64,000 nucleotides of DNA from Altericroceibacterium xinjiangense (GCF_003958635.1 NZ_RSEK01000002.1:248001-312000); one strand, 5' to 3'. Shown: positions 36,810-45,330, counted from the first letter of the stretch. The notes: generated by a model not told the origin, from the sequence alone. Made by a program: numbers and translations.

Positions 36810-37778
36810 ATGATTTCCTATCTCGAATTCGAGAAGCCGGTTGCAGAGCTTCAAGCGCGTATCTCCGAACTGCGCGCTTCCGCCGAAGGCGACGGCATCG
36901 ACATCACCGCGGAGCTGCAGCGGCTCGAACGCAAAAGCCAGGACCTGCTGAAAAGCACGTATGCCTCGCTTTCGCCCTGGCAGAAGACGCAAGTGGCCCG
37001 CCACCCCGCGCGCCCGCACTTCCTTGATTACGTCAACTCGGTGTTCGAGGATTTCGTGCCGCTGGGCGGGGATCGTCATTACGGGGAAGACCAGGCGATC
37101 CTTGGCGGCTTTGCCCGGCTGGGCGGCCGCAAGGTGATGCTGATCGGCCATGAGAAAGGTCACGACACCCAGACCCGGCTGAAGCACAACTTCGGGATGG
37201 GCAAACCGGAAGGGTATCGCAAGGCGATTCGCCTGATGGAGATGGCCGGACGATTCGGCCTTCCGGTCGTAACCCTGGTCGATACCTCGGGCGCCTTCCC
37301 GGGAATCGAAGCGGAAGAGCGTGGGCAGGCCGAAGCGATCGCCCGCTCCACCGAGGCGTGCCTTGCCCTGCCGGTGCCGATGGTGGCGACGATCGTCGGC
37401 GAAGGCGGTTCCGGCGGCGCGGTCGCGCTTGCCAGCGCAGAACGCGTGCTGATGCTGGAGCACGCGATCTATTCGGTGATCTCGCCGGAAGGCAGTGCCT
37501 CCATCCTCTGGCGCACTGCCGAAAAGGCGCCGCAGGCAGCCGAAGCGATGAAAGTCACGGCCCAGGACCTGCACCAGCTCGGCGTGATCGACCGGATTGT
37601 GCCGGAGCCGGTGGGCGGTGCGCATCGCGATCCGCAGGTAACCGCGGAAGCGCTGGCGCAAGCGATCGGTGAAGAGCTTGATGCTCTTTCCGGGAAAACC
37701 GCGCGGCAGCTCCGCCGGATGCGGGAAGACCGGTTCCTCGGGATCGGAGTGGGACAACCCCGGCGCCGTCTGCGCTAG
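36810..37778 (+). CDS. accA: Acetyl-CoA carboxylase carboxyltransferase subunit alpha
   Basis: Partner of AccD in the carboxyl transfer that makes malonyl-CoA for fatty acids. The 322-aa protein starts MISYLEFEKPVAELQARISE (helical lead), then HYGEDQAILGGFARLGG, GHEKGH, GMGKPEGYRKAIRLM, and the oxyanion-hole segments VDTSGAFPGIEAEERGQAE and VGEGGSGGAVALA. Length is typical. It starts 9 bp after xerD, a common neighbour in Alphaproteobacteria. Confidence 0.96.
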   Translation: MISYLEFEKPVAELQARISELRASAEGDGIDITAELQRLERKSQDLLKSTYASLSPWQKTQVARHPARPHFLDYVNSVFEDFVPLGGDRHYGEDQAILGGFARLGGRKVMLIGHEKGHDTQTRLKHNFGMGKPEGYRKAIRLMEMAGRFGLPVVTLVDTSGAFPGIEAEERGQAEAIARSTEACLALPVPMVATIVGEGGSGGAVALASAERVLMLEHAIYSVISPEGSASILWRTAEKAPQAAEAMKVTAQDLHQLGVIDRIVPEPVGGAHRDPQVTAEALAQAIGEELDALSGKTARQLRRMREDRFLGIGVGQPRRRLR

Positions 37779-37862
37779 CGGATCGGGAACGCGGCGCCGG
37801 AGGGCGGGTTACAGGATGACGGCAGCGGCAGGATAAGCCGCCCATTCGTGGAGAACCCGATA

Positions 37863-39347
37863 ATGGCCCTCAGGATATTTTCGCAGATCAAGAGCTACAC
37901 ACTGGCGGGCGCAGCGTCGCTGGCGTTGGCAGCATGCAGCACCGTCCCGGGCGCCAACATCGCGCCGGGAACGCCGATTACCCCTGCGGAAGCGCAGCAG
38001 GGTGCGGAGTACCACCCGCAGCTCGTCAACGAATTCGGCGGAGAGATCGAAGGGCTTCAGGCCGATTACGTCCGGCAGATCGGGCAGAATATCTCCGTCC
38101 AGTCCGGACTGGGCAATGCGCGCTCCGACTTCAGGGTGACCCTGCTCAACAGCGATGCGAACAACGCCTTCGCGGTCCCGGGCGGCTACGTCTACATCAC
38201 ACGCGATCTCGTCGGGCTGATGGAGAACGAGGCGGAACTCGCCGCCGTGCTGGCGCACGAAGTCGCTCACGTCGCCGCGCGCCATTCCGCCCGGCGGCAG
38301 GCGACCGCGCAGCGCAACAGCATCCTCGGCGTGCTTGGTCAGGTTCTCTCCAGTGCCGTGCTGGGGAACAGCGGGTTGGGGCAACTTGGCCAGCGGATCG
38401 CCAGCACCGCGCCGCAATTGGCCACCCTCAGCTATTCGCGTGAGCAGGAACTGGAAGCGGACCGCCTCGGGATCGAGTACCTGCGGCAAGCGGGCTACGA
38501 TCCCAGTGCGATGGCGACCCTGCTCGCCAAGCTGGCAGCCCAGAACACCCTCGACGCGCGGCTGCAGGGCAAGGACGCAACTATGCCGGAATGGGCATCG
38601 ACGCACCCCGACCCTGCCAGCCGCGTGCAGGTGGCCCAAAGGCTTGCACAGGGCGGGACCGGGCTGATCAACCGCGACACGTTCCTCGCCCGGATCGACG
38701 GGCTTACGTACGGCCCCGATCCCCAGCAGGGCGTGGTGGACGGCTTCACGTTCATCCACCCGGTGTACCGCTTTGCCTTCCAGGCTCCGCAAGGGTACTT
38801 CATCGTCAACGGTCGTTCCGCCGTCTCGGTCAACGGCGACAACGGGCAAGCGCAGTTCAGCAGCGCGCCGTACAGCGGCAACCTGGAAAATTATGTCCGG
38901 CAGGTGTTCCAGGCAGTCGGCGGTAACCAGACCCAGCTGGCTCCGCAGACGCTTCAGCGAACGACAGTCAACGGCATCCCTGCGATTTATGGCGTCGCAC
39001 GGGCAAACACCGGTCAGCAGCAGGCCGATGTGGTGGTGTTCGCCTATGAGTTCTCGAACAATCAGGCGTTCCACTTCGCGGCGATTACCCCGGCCGGGCA
39101 GACCGGCGTGTTCAACTCGATGTTCAACTCCGTTCGCCGAATCAGCGCAAACGAGGCGGCACAGGTGATCGAGCGGGAGATCGAGGTCGTGACCGTCGGT
39201 CCGCGCGACACGATCCAGTCGCTCGCCAGCCGGATGGCATACTCGACCGCCCAGGTAGAGCGGTTCCTGGTGCTGAACGGGATGACCGCCAACGACCGGC
39301 TGGTGCCGGGCCAGAAGGTCAAGATCGTCGTCCGGGCACGCCGGTAA
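37863..39347 (+). CDS. M48-family zinc metalloprotease lipoprotein with LysM-like end
   Basis: A periplasmic protease, likely for outer-membrane protein quality control like BepA. The 494-aa precursor has a lipoprotein signal (TLAGAASLALAACST, lipid-modified Cys), the zinc site LAHEVAHVAARHS near residue 135 and the third-ligand region REQELEADRLGIEYL near 195. A less conserved middle and a C-terminal LysM-like segment (VGPRDTIQSLASRM...LNGM...LVPGQKVKIV) follow, which would bind peptidoglycan. ATG 37863 has GGAGAA 6 nt upstream; a GTG at 37848 is in frame. Confidence 0.9.
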   Translation: MALRIFSQIKSYTLAGAASLALAACSTVPGANIAPGTPITPAEAQQGAEYHPQLVNEFGGEIEGLQADYVRQIGQNISVQSGLGNARSDFRVTLLNSDANNAFAVPGGYVYITRDLVGLMENEAELAAVLAHEVAHVAARHSARRQATAQRNSILGVLGQVLSSAVLGNSGLGQLGQRIASTAPQLATLSYSREQELEADRLGIEYLRQAGYDPSAMATLLAKLAAQNTLDARLQGKDATMPEWASTHPDPASRVQVAQRLAQGGTGLINRDTFLARIDGLTYGPDPQQGVVDGFTFIHPVYRFAFQAPQGYFIVNGRSAVSVNGDNGQAQFSSAPYSGNLENYVRQVFQAVGGNQTQLAPQTLQRTTVNGIPAIYGVARANTGQQQADVVVFAYEFSNNQAFHFAAITPAGQTGVFNSMFNSVRRISANEAAQVIEREIEVVTVGPRDTIQSLASRMAYSTAQVERFLVLNGMTANDRLVPGQKVKIVVRARR

Positions 39348-39355
39348 TCGAAGGC

Positions 39356-39763
39356 TTGGCGCTAAACCCCGCGTGGATCCCGGTGGTCGCAGCGGCGATC
39401 GAGGGCGAGGACGGGCGCTTGCTCCTGCAGCAGCGCCCGCCCGGAAAGCGGCACGCGGGTTTGTGGGAATTTCCCGGCGGGAAGGTGGATCCGGGCGAAA
39501 CGCCGGAGGCCGCCCTCGTGCGGGAGATCGAGGAGGAACTGGGGCTTGGTCTCGATTTGGGGGCGCTGCGGCCGCTCACGTTTGCCAGCGAGCCCGGGGA
39601 GCAGGACGGCCGCGCGCCGATCGTCCTGCTCCTGTTCGGCTGTTCACGCTGGCAGGGCACGGCTGAAGGGCGGGAAGGGCAATCGTTTGGCTGGTTCACC
39701 CCTGCGGAAGCCAGCGCGCTCCCCATGCCCCCACTCGATTGCGCTTTGTTGAACTGGCTTTGA
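39356..39763 (+). CDS. mutT: Nudix hydrolase, MutT type (8-oxo-dGTP diphosphatase)
   Basis: Sanitises oxidised nucleotides. The 135-aa protein has the full Nudix box, GGKVDPGETPEAALVREIEEELG, at about residues 41-63, split here only by naming: GGKVDPGE and REIEEELG hold the metal ligands. The LLLQQRPPGKRHAGLWEFPGG lead is typical of MutT. TTG 39356 is the likely start, 8 bp after the protease gene. A small hairpin GCCAAG/CTTGGC at 39785-39802 follows the stop. Confidence 0.88.
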   Translation: MALNPAWIPVVAAAIEGEDGRLLLQQRPPGKRHAGLWEFPGGKVDPGETPEAALVREIEEELGLGLDLGALRPLTFASEPGEQDGRAPIVLLLFGCSRWQGTAEGREGQSFGWFTPAEASALPMPPLDCALLNWL

Positions 39764-39784
39764 AGATATCGCGCGAGAGGGATT

Positions 39785-39802
39785 GCCAAGCTGAAACTTG
39801 GC
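39785..39802 (+). terminator. Short hairpin after the Nudix gene
   Basis: GCCAAG (39785-39790) and CTTGGC (39797-39802) pair around a 6-nt loop, 22 nt after the mutT stop and just before the tRNA. There is no T-run, so it is weak as a terminator. Confidence 0.4.
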
Positions 39803-39824
39803 CCCTAAGTGGCGGCCTCCAAGC

Positions 39825-39901
39825 GCGCCCGTAGCTCAGCTGGATAGAGCACCAGACTACGAATCTGGGGGTCGGAGGTTCGAATCCTTCCGGGCGCACC
39901 A
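39825..39901 (+). tRNA. tRNA-Arg (anticodon ACG)
   Basis: A complete 77-nt cloverleaf. Acceptor GCGCCCG (39825-39831) pairs with CGGGCGC (39891-39897). The D-arm contains GCTCAGCTGGATAGAGC. The anticodon stem CCAGA/TCTGG flanks loop CTACGAA, giving anticodon ACG at 39859-39861. The T-arm holds GGTTCGAATCC. Discriminator A and the CCA end are encoded. The wobble A is expected to be converted to inosine to read CGU, CGC and CGA. Confidence 0.97.
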
Positions 39902-39925
39902 TTCCTCCTTACGATGCATGTGAAG

Positions 39926-39947
39926 CGAACTGCAGAATGGCAGTTCG
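39926..39947 (+). terminator. Hairpin after tRNA-Arg
   Basis: CGAACTGC (39926-39933) pairs perfectly with GCAGTTCG (39940-39947) around a 6-nt loop, 24 nt beyond the tRNA. It is the likely end structure of the tRNA transcript. The stretch from here to 40074 shows no gene. Confidence 0.5.
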
Positions 39948-40074
39948 TCAGGATGAGTGCCGCTTGCGCCGTCGGGCTGCCCAGCGCTCCAGCGGCTGCG
40001 CTCCCACCGTTCGCCTGATGGCCGGTAGGCCTTCACAGGACGTCATCCGGCACCCTTCGGGGCGGGACTGCGTC

Positions 40075-40100
40075 GGAACGAACCCAACTCCCTGTCCGTT
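40075..40100 (+). promoter_or_regulatory. EcfG-type general stress promoter
   Basis: GGAAC (40075-40079), exactly 17 nt, then CGTT (40097-40100). This matches the -35 and -10 elements recognised by EcfG, the alphaproteobacterial general-stress sigma factor. A start of transcription near 40107 would give a leader of about 20 nt with AAGGAG before the ATG at 40128. The downstream lipoprotein and L,D-transpeptidase are plausible envelope-stress targets. Confidence 0.65.
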
Positions 40101-40127
40101 TGCTTAATGAACAAGGAGTAAGAACAG

Positions 40128-40445
40128 ATGCGAATTACAATTTTAGCGGGCGCGGCTGCCCTGGCGCTGACAGCGTGCGGCGGAAACGAACCTGAAGAAA
40201 CGGCTATCGTGGCTGACGAGGGCGTGATGGTCACGGATCCAGCCGTAGTGGGCGCCACTCCAATGACCGGAACTGAAACTGCACCGGGTGCCACCGATAG
40301 CACCATGATGGGCACCGGAACCGGAATGACCACCGACACAATGGGGACCGCGACGAACCCGATGCCGGCAGATAGCAGTTCGGGCACGATGGGCACCACC
40401 GGAGCCACCACAACCACCACCCGGATGGCGGGCGAACGGGGATAA
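40128..40445 (+). CDS. Small Thr/Gly/Met-rich lipoprotein
   Basis: A 105-aa precursor with a lipoprotein signal (RITILAGAAALALTACGG; lipid-modified Cys at about 17) followed by an acidic stretch and a low-complexity region of Thr, Gly, Met, Ala and Pro (e.g. MMGTGTGMTTDTMGTATNP). No folded domain is evident. The ATG has a good AAGGAG site and an EcfG-type promoter upstream, so it is likely induced in stress or stationary phase. It ends in CGG GGA TAA; the next gene's frame is open across that stop. Confidence 0.8.
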   Translation: MRITILAGAAALALTACGGNEPEETAIVADEGVMVTDPAVVGATPMTGTETAPGATDSTMMGTGTGMTTDTMGTATNPMPADSSSGTMGTTGATTTTTRMAGERG

Positions 40446-40566
40446 GGCGCGAAGAGCGGCGGCTGCCCTTGCCGGTGCCGCTCTTCTGACCATCAGTGCC
40501 GGGGGCGGGGCATCGGACAGGCTTTCTTCAGCCGAGACCCGCGCGCCAGACAAGCGCTCTGCCGCT

Positions 40567-41790
40567 GTGGCCCCTGGCTCATCTGACCGCGTCAGCGTGG
40601 CCGGTGCCGTGGCTCAGCCGACCGAGCGCCGAGCAGCTGGTCCCCAAGCGGTGCAGATCCGCTATCTCGACCCCACACTTCGGCCCGACGGCTTGAGCGA
40701 AAACCGCTTCACGGCGGCTCTGGAGCTCGCGGGACGTCGATATCGAAACGAGTGGGGTGCATTGCCCCGCGTCCCGCTTGATCCCGAGCGATCAATTTCC
40801 CGAACTTCTTCGTCCGAGGACATCGCATTGTTGCGCGAGCGCCTCGGACTGGGACGCCGGGGTCCGGAAGGAGATCGGGGGTGGGGTCAGGATATTGCGG
40901 ACAAGCTGGGTTCCTTCCAGCAGGTTCACGGCCTGGAAGAGACGGGAAGGGCGAATCGGGACACGATCGAAGCGCTCAACCGCGACCCGGACTGGTACAT
41001 GCAGACGATCGAGCGCAACATCGAACGGGCGCGCCTGTTGCCGCGCAAACTTGGCGACAGGTACGTGCTGGTCGACCTCGCAGCGCAGGAACTGCGGGCC
41101 TACGATCATGGAGCCCGGGAACTGCACATGCGTGTTATCCAGGGGCGGGATTCGATGCAGACCCCGATGCTCGCCGACCGGATCGAGACGATCGTGGCAA
41201 ACCCTTACTGGAATCTGCCGCCCGACATCGTTCGCAAGACAATCGCCCCCGCGGTCCTTTCCGAGGGACCGTCATGGCTCGACCGGCGGGATTACGAAGT
41301 CTTGTCGGACTGGAGCGACGATCCGAAGCCGGTGGACAGTGCGGACGTGGACTGGCAAGCCGTAGCCGACGGATCAAAGCTTCTGCGCGTGAGGCAGCGG
41401 CCCGGACCCGAGAACGCGATGGGGAGCGTCAAGTTCATGTTTCCGAACCCGCTTGGCATCTATCTTCACGATACCCCCCGCAAGAACTTGTTCGAATATG
41501 CCGACCGGCGTCTGAGCCACGGCTGCGTGCGGCTTGAAAAGCCGGAAGCGCTTGCGGAATTCTTGGTCCAAGGAGATGCTGATTTTCTGTCTTCGAACCA
41601 GCCGAACAACCGCGTCAGGTTAGCTGATCCGGTTCCGGTCTATACCGGATATTTCACTGCCTGGCCCGGAAAGGACGGACTGACCTTTCATGAAGACGTC
41701 TATCAGTTGGACAAAGCGATGGAATTGACGGAGATGCCCGCCGTGGCATCGCGCCATCAGGCGGATACGCCTTCCCGCAAGAATGGCTGA
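40567..41790 (+). CDS. L,D-transpeptidase (YkuD) with peptidoglycan-binding segment
   Basis: A periplasmic enzyme that makes 3-3 crosslinks or attaches proteins to peptidoglycan. The catalytic motif is RRLSHGCVRLEKPEAL near residue 320, preceded by a peptidoglycan-binding-like helical region (LGSFQQVHGLEETGRANRDT) near 120 and YVLVDLAAQELRAYDHG. The first usable start is GTG 40567 (407 aa), which gives no signal peptide. In the same frame upstream, from 40441, the codons read DKARRAAAALAG and then ALLTISAGGGAS, a clear signal peptide, but no ATG, GTG or TTG precedes it. The start is unresolved. Confidence 0.85.
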   Translation: MAPGSSDRVSVAGAVAQPTERRAAGPQAVQIRYLDPTLRPDGLSENRFTAALELAGRRYRNEWGALPRVPLDPERSISRTSSSEDIALLRERLGLGRRGPEGDRGWGQDIADKLGSFQQVHGLEETGRANRDTIEALNRDPDWYMQTIERNIERARLLPRKLGDRYVLVDLAAQELRAYDHGARELHMRVIQGRDSMQTPMLADRIETIVANPYWNLPPDIVRKTIAPAVLSEGPSWLDRRDYEVLSDWSDDPKPVDSADVDWQAVADGSKLLRVRQRPGPENAMGSVKFMFPNPLGIYLHDTPRKNLFEYADRRLSHGCVRLEKPEALAEFLVQGDADFLSSNQPNNRVRLADPVPVYTGYFTAWPGKDGLTFHEDVYQLDKAMELTEMPAVASRHQADTPSRKNG

Positions 41791-41823
41791 GGACTGGAAG
41801 AGATAGACGGGAGAGCTTCAGGG

Positions 41824-43365
41824 ATGTCGGAACCGGGCGGGGACCGGCAGTCCGTGTTCGATGATCGCAGCGTCGAGCCGGGGGTGTGGCGCTATGCCCG
41901 GGCCAGCAGGGCCCGCGTAATCGTGGACGCCGCAGATTACTTCGCGCTGATGCAGCAGGCCATGTTGCGAGCGCGCAATCGCGTGCTGCTGATCGGCTGG
42001 GACTTCGACACCCGCATCCACCTCGCCGAAGGACGCCGCTGGTGGCAGAAGGGCTGGCGGCAGAAGTATCCGGTGCGGCTCGGCAGCTTCTTGCTGTGGC
42101 TGGTGCGGCACAACCCTGCGCTGGAGATCCGGATGCTCCACTGGAGCTACGGGGCGCTCAAGTTCCTTGGCCGCGGTTCTATGCTGCTCGACTTGGCTCG
42201 TTGGTGGCCGAACCAGCGGATCGACTTCAAGTTCGATCACGCTCACCCTGCCGGCTGCAGCCATCACCAGAAGATCGCCGTGATCGATAACGCGCTCGCC
42301 GTGTGCGGGGGCATCGACATGACCATCGATCGCTGGGATACGCGAGAGCACCGCGAGCACGACGAACGGCGCAGGAATCCAAGCGGGGATCTGCACAAGC
42401 CGTGGCACGACGCCACGATGATGCTGGAAGGCGACGTGGCCGAAGCCCTTGGCGACCTGGGGCGAGATCGCTGGGTCCGCGCGGGCGGAAAACACCTTGC
42501 CGCAGTCCCGCCGACGGAATCCTCCGCCTGGCCTGAAGGGCTGGCCGCTCAGTTCGAAAACGTCGAGATCGGAATCTCCCGAACGCGAGCCGAGTATGGC
42601 GGCAATCCGGCCGTTCACGAAATCGAGACGCTGTTCCTGGCCCAGATCGCCCGAGCCCGGCGCTTCATCTACGCGGAAAGCCAGTTCTTCGCTTCCCGCG
42701 CCGTGGCCGAAGCGCTCGCCGACCGCCTGCGGGAAGAGAATCCGCCCGAAGTCGTCATCGTCCATGCCGCGCATGCGGAGACATGGATTGAGCAGCAGGC
42801 GATGGACTATACCCGTGTCCGGCTGGTCGAGCTCTTGCGGGAAGTGGACCGTCACGGGCGGTTTCACTTGCTCGTGCCCTATACCGGCGAAACGCCGATC
42901 TACTGTCACGCCAAGATCATGGTCGTCGACGACGAGATCCTGCGGATAGGATCGGCCAATTTCAACAACCGCTCGATGCAGCTGGACAGCGAATGCGACG
43001 TGTTCATCGACTGCGCACGTCCGGCGAATAGTCATTGCGGCCCGGCAATCACCGGCCTGCGCCATTCCCTGCTGGCCGAACACCTCGGCTTGCGGGAGGA
43101 AGAGGTCGGCTCCCTGCTTGAGCAGCACGGTTCCATGGGCGCGCTGGTCGATGCATGCGGCCCCGATCGCCCCCGCAGCTTGCGCCGTTTCGAACCGCCT
43201 TCGCTCAGCGCGATGGAGCGAACGTTGGCCGACAGCGAGATGCTCGATCCCGAGCGCGTGGACGAGGTATTCCACCCGATGGCGGAGGGGCGTGGCCTTT
43301 TTCGGTCAGGAGGCCTATTGAGCCGCGCCAGACACATGTTGAAATCTAGGAGAAAAGGCTCTTGA
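41824..43365 (+). CDS. Phospholipase D / cardiolipin synthase-like protein
   Basis: A PLD-superfamily enzyme with two HxKxxxxD(E) motifs: HHQKIAVIDNALAVCGGID near residue 145 and CHAKIMVVDDEILRIGSAN near 360. The 513-aa protein has no clear membrane anchor and its spacing fits soluble PLD-like phosphodiesterases as well as cardiolipin synthases. Substrate could be phosphatidylglycerol or another phosphodiester. It follows the L,D-transpeptidase by 33 bp and may share the stress promoter. The stop overlaps the TTG start of folE. Confidence 0.85.
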   Translation: MSEPGGDRQSVFDDRSVEPGVWRYARASRARVIVDAADYFALMQQAMLRARNRVLLIGWDFDTRIHLAEGRRWWQKGWRQKYPVRLGSFLLWLVRHNPALEIRMLHWSYGALKFLGRGSMLLDLARWWPNQRIDFKFDHAHPAGCSHHQKIAVIDNALAVCGGIDMTIDRWDTREHREHDERRRNPSGDLHKPWHDATMMLEGDVAEALGDLGRDRWVRAGGKHLAAVPPTESSAWPEGLAAQFENVEIGISRTRAEYGGNPAVHEIETLFLAQIARARRFIYAESQFFASRAVAEALADRLREENPPEVVIVHAAHAETWIEQQAMDYTRVRLVELLREVDRHGRFHLLVPYTGETPIYCHAKIMVVDDEILRIGSANFNNRSMQLDSECDVFIDCARPANSHCGPAITGLRHSLLAEHLGLREEEVGSLLEQHGSMGALVDACGPDRPRSLRRFEPPSLSAMERTLADSEMLDPERVDEVFHPMAEGRGLFRSGGLLSRARHMLKSRRKGS

Positions 43366-43970
43366 GCAGCCTGGTTGGACCTGACGAAGACGACCCGCGG
43401 GGAAAGCCGCCCGTGCCGGACGATGTCCAGGATGCGATCCGCACCCTGATCCGCTGGGCGGGCGATGACCCTGCGCGTGAAGGCTTGCAGGACACGCCGG
43501 CGCGGGTTGCGCGTGCGTGGAAGGAATACTGCGTCGGCTATAACGAGGACCCGGCGGTCCACCTTAGTCGGGTGTTCGAGGAAGTCGGCGGCTATGATGA
43601 AATCGTGGTGCTGAAGGACATTCCGTTCCAGTCCTTGTGCGAGCACCACATGGCCCCGATCATCGGCAAGGCATCGATCGCCTACCTGCCGACGGATCGC
43701 GTGGTCGGCATCTCCAAACTCGCCCGTGTGCTGCACGGTTTTGCCCGGCGGCTGCAGATCCAGGAACGGCTGACTGCCGAAGTGGCCCAGTGTATTCAGG
43801 AAAATCTGAAGCCGAAAGGCGTCGCGGTCGTGGTCGAGGCAACGCATGCCTGCATGACCGCGCGCGGCGTCCGCACGCCGGGGGTGAACATGGTAACCAG
43901 CCGGGTCATGGGCACTTTTCGCAGCGATCCGCGTAGTCGTGAGGAAGTGCTCAAGCTGATGGGCTATTGA
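43362..43970 (+). CDS. folE: GTP cyclohydrolase I
   Basis: First enzyme of folate synthesis: GTP to dihydroneopterin triphosphate. The 202-aa protein has the zinc-binding SLCEHHMAPIIGKASIAYLP near residue 90, VVGISKLARVLHGFARRLQI near 110 and the third ligand in VEATHACMTARGV near 160, all type IA features. TTG 43362 overlaps the upstream stop as TTGA. The C-terminal RSREEVLKLMGY is usual. Confidence 0.95.
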   Translation: MSSLVGPDEDDPRGKPPVPDDVQDAIRTLIRWAGDDPAREGLQDTPARVARAWKEYCVGYNEDPAVHLSRVFEEVGGYDEIVVLKDIPFQSLCEHHMAPIIGKASIAYLPTDRVVGISKLARVLHGFARRLQIQERLTAEVAQCIQENLKPKGVAVVVEATHACMTARGVRTPGVNMVTSRVMGTFRSDPRSREEVLKLMGY

Positions 43971-44001
43971 GCCATCTTCTTTTTCTGGAGGTTTTTCTGA
44001 C

Positions 44002-45294
44002 ATGACTGCGCTTCTCGTGCGCGGGGGACAGCGGCTGGCCGGGCGTATCGAGCCTTCGGCCAACAAGAACGCCGTCCTGCCGGTCCTGTGTGCCACTTTG
44101 CTGACCGATGCGCCGATCACCTTGCGCAACGTGCCCGAAATCACCGACGTTGAACGCATCGTGCGTTTCTTCGGGGAGCTTGGCTCGAACGTCGACTGGG
44201 ATCGCGCAGGGGAAATCCTGCGGATCGATCATTCGACCATCCCGCCGAATTCGCGCGCGATGCTGCCGCAGGCGATGCGGGGATCGATCATGATGATTCC
44301 CGGCCTGCTGTCGCGGCTGGGCGAGGCGCGGCTGGAAGCGGAGGTGAAAGGCTGCACTCTCGGCGCGCGGGAAATCGATCCGCACGTAGAGGTGTTCCGG
44401 GCCTTCGACGCCGAAGTCAGCTCCACTCTCACCGAAGTGGTCGTCCGCCGGTCCAAGCGGCCTGAGGCGGCCCGGATGTGGCTGGAATACGCATCCGTGA
44501 CGACGACGGAAAACTTCATCCTTTCTGCGCTCAAGGCGCAAGGCACGTCGGAAATCATCAACGCCGCGTGCGAACCGCACGTGCAGGAGCTCTGCGTCTT
44601 CCTTGAGCAGCTGGGGGCGAAGATCTCCGGCAGTGGCACCTCCAACCTGCAAATCGAGGGTGTAGGCGAACTGGGCGGCGCCGATTTCACCTTCGGCGAA
44701 GACTTCCATGAAGTCGCCACCTTCCTTGCGCTGGCCGCGGTGACGGGCGGGGATATCGCCGTGCGCAACGGCCATCCGGAGTATTTTCCGCTGATCGACC
44801 GGACGTTCGCCAAGTTCGGGGCGGAGGTCACTCATGAGAATGGCTGGTCCAGACTGGTCGCGCCGCCGGAACTACAAGTCCGGGAGAACTTCACCTCGCA
44901 CCTGATTACCAAGGTCGAGGCGGCGCCCTGGCCCTATATCCCGGCCGACTTGCTGCCGATCTTCATCGCGCTGGGAGTCCGCGCGAAGGGCCAGACGATG
45001 TTCTGGAACAAGGTCTACGAAGGGGGGCTGACCTGGCACACCGAACTGTCGCTGTTCGGCGGCCATACGCTGCTGTGCGATCCCCACCGGCTGATCACCT
45101 TCGGCGGGCGCAAGCTGGTGCCGGCAGTCGTTACCTCGCCGTACATCATCCGCGTGGCGATTGCGCTGCTGATGGTCGCTTCGTCGATCGAGGGCGAATC
45201 GAAGATACTCGACGCCGACCCGATCCGCCGCGCCCATCCTCGATTCGTCAAGAACATCAGCGCACTTGGCACCGACGTGCAGTGGATCGACTGA
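44002..45294 (+). CDS. murA: UDP-N-acetylglucosamine 1-carboxyvinyltransferase, divergent MurA type
   Basis: Adds enolpyruvate to UDP-GlcNAc, the first committed peptidoglycan step. The 430-aa protein keeps the key residues: Lys-Asn in PSANKNAVLP, the fosfomycin-target Cys in KGCTLGAREIDPHV, an Asp in YIPADLLPIF and an Arg in YIIRVAIALL. It differs from the usual proteobacterial MurA in several signature stretches, such as SANKNA for SGAKNA and PADLL for PTDMQ. It may be the main MurA of this lineage or a second paralogue. Start ATG 44002 has GGAGG upstream. Confidence 0.85.
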   Translation: MTALLVRGGQRLAGRIEPSANKNAVLPVLCATLLTDAPITLRNVPEITDVERIVRFFGELGSNVDWDRAGEILRIDHSTIPPNSRAMLPQAMRGSIMMIPGLLSRLGEARLEAEVKGCTLGAREIDPHVEVFRAFDAEVSSTLTEVVVRRSKRPEAARMWLEYASVTTTENFILSALKAQGTSEIINAACEPHVQELCVFLEQLGAKISGSGTSNLQIEGVGELGGADFTFGEDFHEVATFLALAAVTGGDIAVRNGHPEYFPLIDRTFAKFGAEVTHENGWSRLVAPPELQVRENFTSHLITKVEAAPWPYIPADLLPIFIALGVRAKGQTMFWNKVYEGGLTWHTELSLFGGHTLLCDPHRLITFGGRKLVPAVVTSPYIIRVAIALLMVASSIEGESKILDADPIRRAHPRFVKNISALGTDVQWID

Positions 45295-45299
45295 ATTGG

Positions 45300-45324
45300 A
45301 CGGGCGCCCCGGTGGGGCGCCCGT
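45300..45324. terminator. Bidirectional terminator between murA and the peroxiredoxin gene
   Basis: ACGGGCGCCCC (45300-45310) pairs perfectly with GGGGCGCCCGT (45314-45324) around a 3-nt loop; TTGGTTCTT follows. It lies between the convergent stops at 45294 and 45331. Confidence 0.75.
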
Positions 45325-45330
45325 TGGTTC

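Noticed and set aside
39825-40130. tRNA-Arg as an integration site with a genomic island to the right
   Set aside because: No integrase, no convincing direct repeat of the tRNA 3' end was found, and the following genes have normal composition.
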